From Chroococcidiopsidaceae cyanobacterium CP_BM_RX_35 (GTDB lineage: Bacteria; Cyanobacteriota; Cyanobacteriia; Cyanobacteriales; Chroococcidiopsidaceae), in NCBI GenBank assembly GCA_019242465.1, contig JAFAVL010000469.1, positions 1 through 5,783 of the forward strand: a stretch of 5,783 nt of DNA. Direction: 5' to 3'. The translations under genes and the position numbers were made by a program. Shown piece by piece: positions 5,368-5,783 of this stretch. Below the pieces are notes generated by a model. That model saw only the letters and a list, made by a program, of their open reading frames with translations, was not told where the DNA came from and did no database searches. Positions within the stretch are counted from its first letter, which is position 1. Every line of letters starts with the position of its first letter.

Positions 5368-5783
5368 TCATAACCATCCTTCTTGCTCCAAAGTTTCAAT
5401 CAGCTGAAGACCGCGAGGATCACCTAAGCGCAGTAGTGCGGTCTTGGCATCTTCCCGGACGCCCAGATCTTCGTCTTCGGCAAAGGATTGAATCAGAGCA
5501 TCAACCGCAGTAGCATAGACGACATTGGAGGGAAGTTCACGGCACAACTGTCCGATAGACCAGGCACAGTTACTGCGTACTGCTGCTACTGGATCTTGCA
5601 CTAGAGCTTCAATCAATGGCGGTATGGCTCCCACAACAGCTTCGTAGCCCACTTCTGCCATTTGAGCCAGAGCGCTAGCTGCCCAGAGACGGACTGCAGA
5701 AATATCGGTTTTCAATGCCTCTGCTAATGGTGGTAGAGAGCGGCGATCGCGGCAGTTTCCTAAAGCCCACACCACCCCCTTAC
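5368..5783 (-). CDS. HEAT-repeat protein, C-terminal part (5' end outside window)
   Basis: The frame is open to the right edge (codons AAG GGG precede the GTG at 5775), so that GTG is internal and the start lies outside the window. The visible ~138 residues are HEAT/PBS-lyase-like helical repeats of about 30-38 residues each: VWALGNCRDRRSLPPLAEAL; VRLWAASALAQMAEVGYEA with IPPLIEALV; VRSNCAWSIGQLC with AVDALIQSFAED; and VREDAKTALLRLGDPRGLQ with LIETLEQEGWL at the end. Each repeat has the V-R-x-x-A-x-x-A-L pattern and an Asp/Pro-containing turn. In cyanobacteria such repeats occur in phycobilin lyases (CpcE/F, PecE/F) and NblB as well as in many scaffold proteins. No phycobilisome gene is adjacent, so I do not assign a lyase role. 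It lies upstream of ccdA on the same strand, but a candidate promoter separates them. Confidence 0.85.
   Translation of the reverse strand, partial: KGVVWALGNCRDRRSLPPLAEALKTDISAVRLWAASALAQMAEVGYEAVVGAIPPLIEALVQDPVAAVRSNCAWSIGQLCRELPSNVVYATAVDALIQSFAEDEDLGVREDAKTALLRLGDPRGLQLIETLEQEGWL
5743..5750. repeat. HIP1 octamer in the HEAT-repeat gene
   Basis: An exact GCGATCGC lies near the right edge, inside the CRDRRSL-coding stretch of the HEAT-repeat protein. Confidence 0.85.

Noticed and set aside
1..5783. CRISPR array, tRNA, prophage, toxin-antitoxin or defence island
   Set aside because: No regularly spaced repeats, tRNA-like folds or recognisable genes of these types were seen on either strand.

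Overview
The window looks like ordinary chromosome from a cyanobacterium. The evidence is a Rubisco activase carrying the cyanobacterial Rubisco-small-subunit-like tail, a Ccs1/CcdA (System II) cytochrome c maturation pair, a HEAT-repeat protein of the phycobilisome-lyase-like type, and four copies of the HIP1 octamer GCGATCGC (368, 1541, 3666, 5743). The exact genus cannot be read from this stretch.

Layout, left to right. (1) The 3' end of rca (+) runs in from the left edge and stops 2 bp from the stop of a convergent 2H phosphoesterase (LigT/2'-5' RNA ligase-like, -). A CGGAATT-type repeat palindrome lies inside the 3' end of the ligase-like gene and probably serves as the shared terminator. 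(2) A divergent + strand block follows: a YciI-family protein, then the signal recognition particle RNA (ffs) with its own recognisable promoter and a short GC hairpin at its 3' end. (3) Three closely spaced + genes come next: a phasin-like protein, an acidic helical protein ending in a four-cysteine module, and queF (preQ0 reductase, queuosine synthesis). They look like one transcription unit. (4) The 158-bp convergent gap after queF holds a decayed fragment of an IS5-type transposase that abuts the queF stop codon. (5) On the - strand, ccdA and ccs1 form a tight two-gene operon (stop and start directly adjacent, TAAATG) with a plausible promoter in the gap upstream of ccdA. A HEAT-repeat gene, cut by the right edge, lies upstream of that.

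Functionally the window mixes carbon fixation maintenance (Rca), protein targeting (SRP RNA), tRNA modification (QueF) and thylakoid/periplasmic cytochrome c assembly (CcdA moves reductant across the membrane, Ccs1 helps present haem and apocytochrome). I see no defence system, CRISPR array, prophage, tRNA or intact mobile element, and no convincing evidence of a wholly new system. The least explained items are the four-cysteine protein, the HIP1 palindrome inside the SRP RNA, the repeat that has become coding sequence at the end of the ligase-like gene, and the transposase scar at the queF stop.
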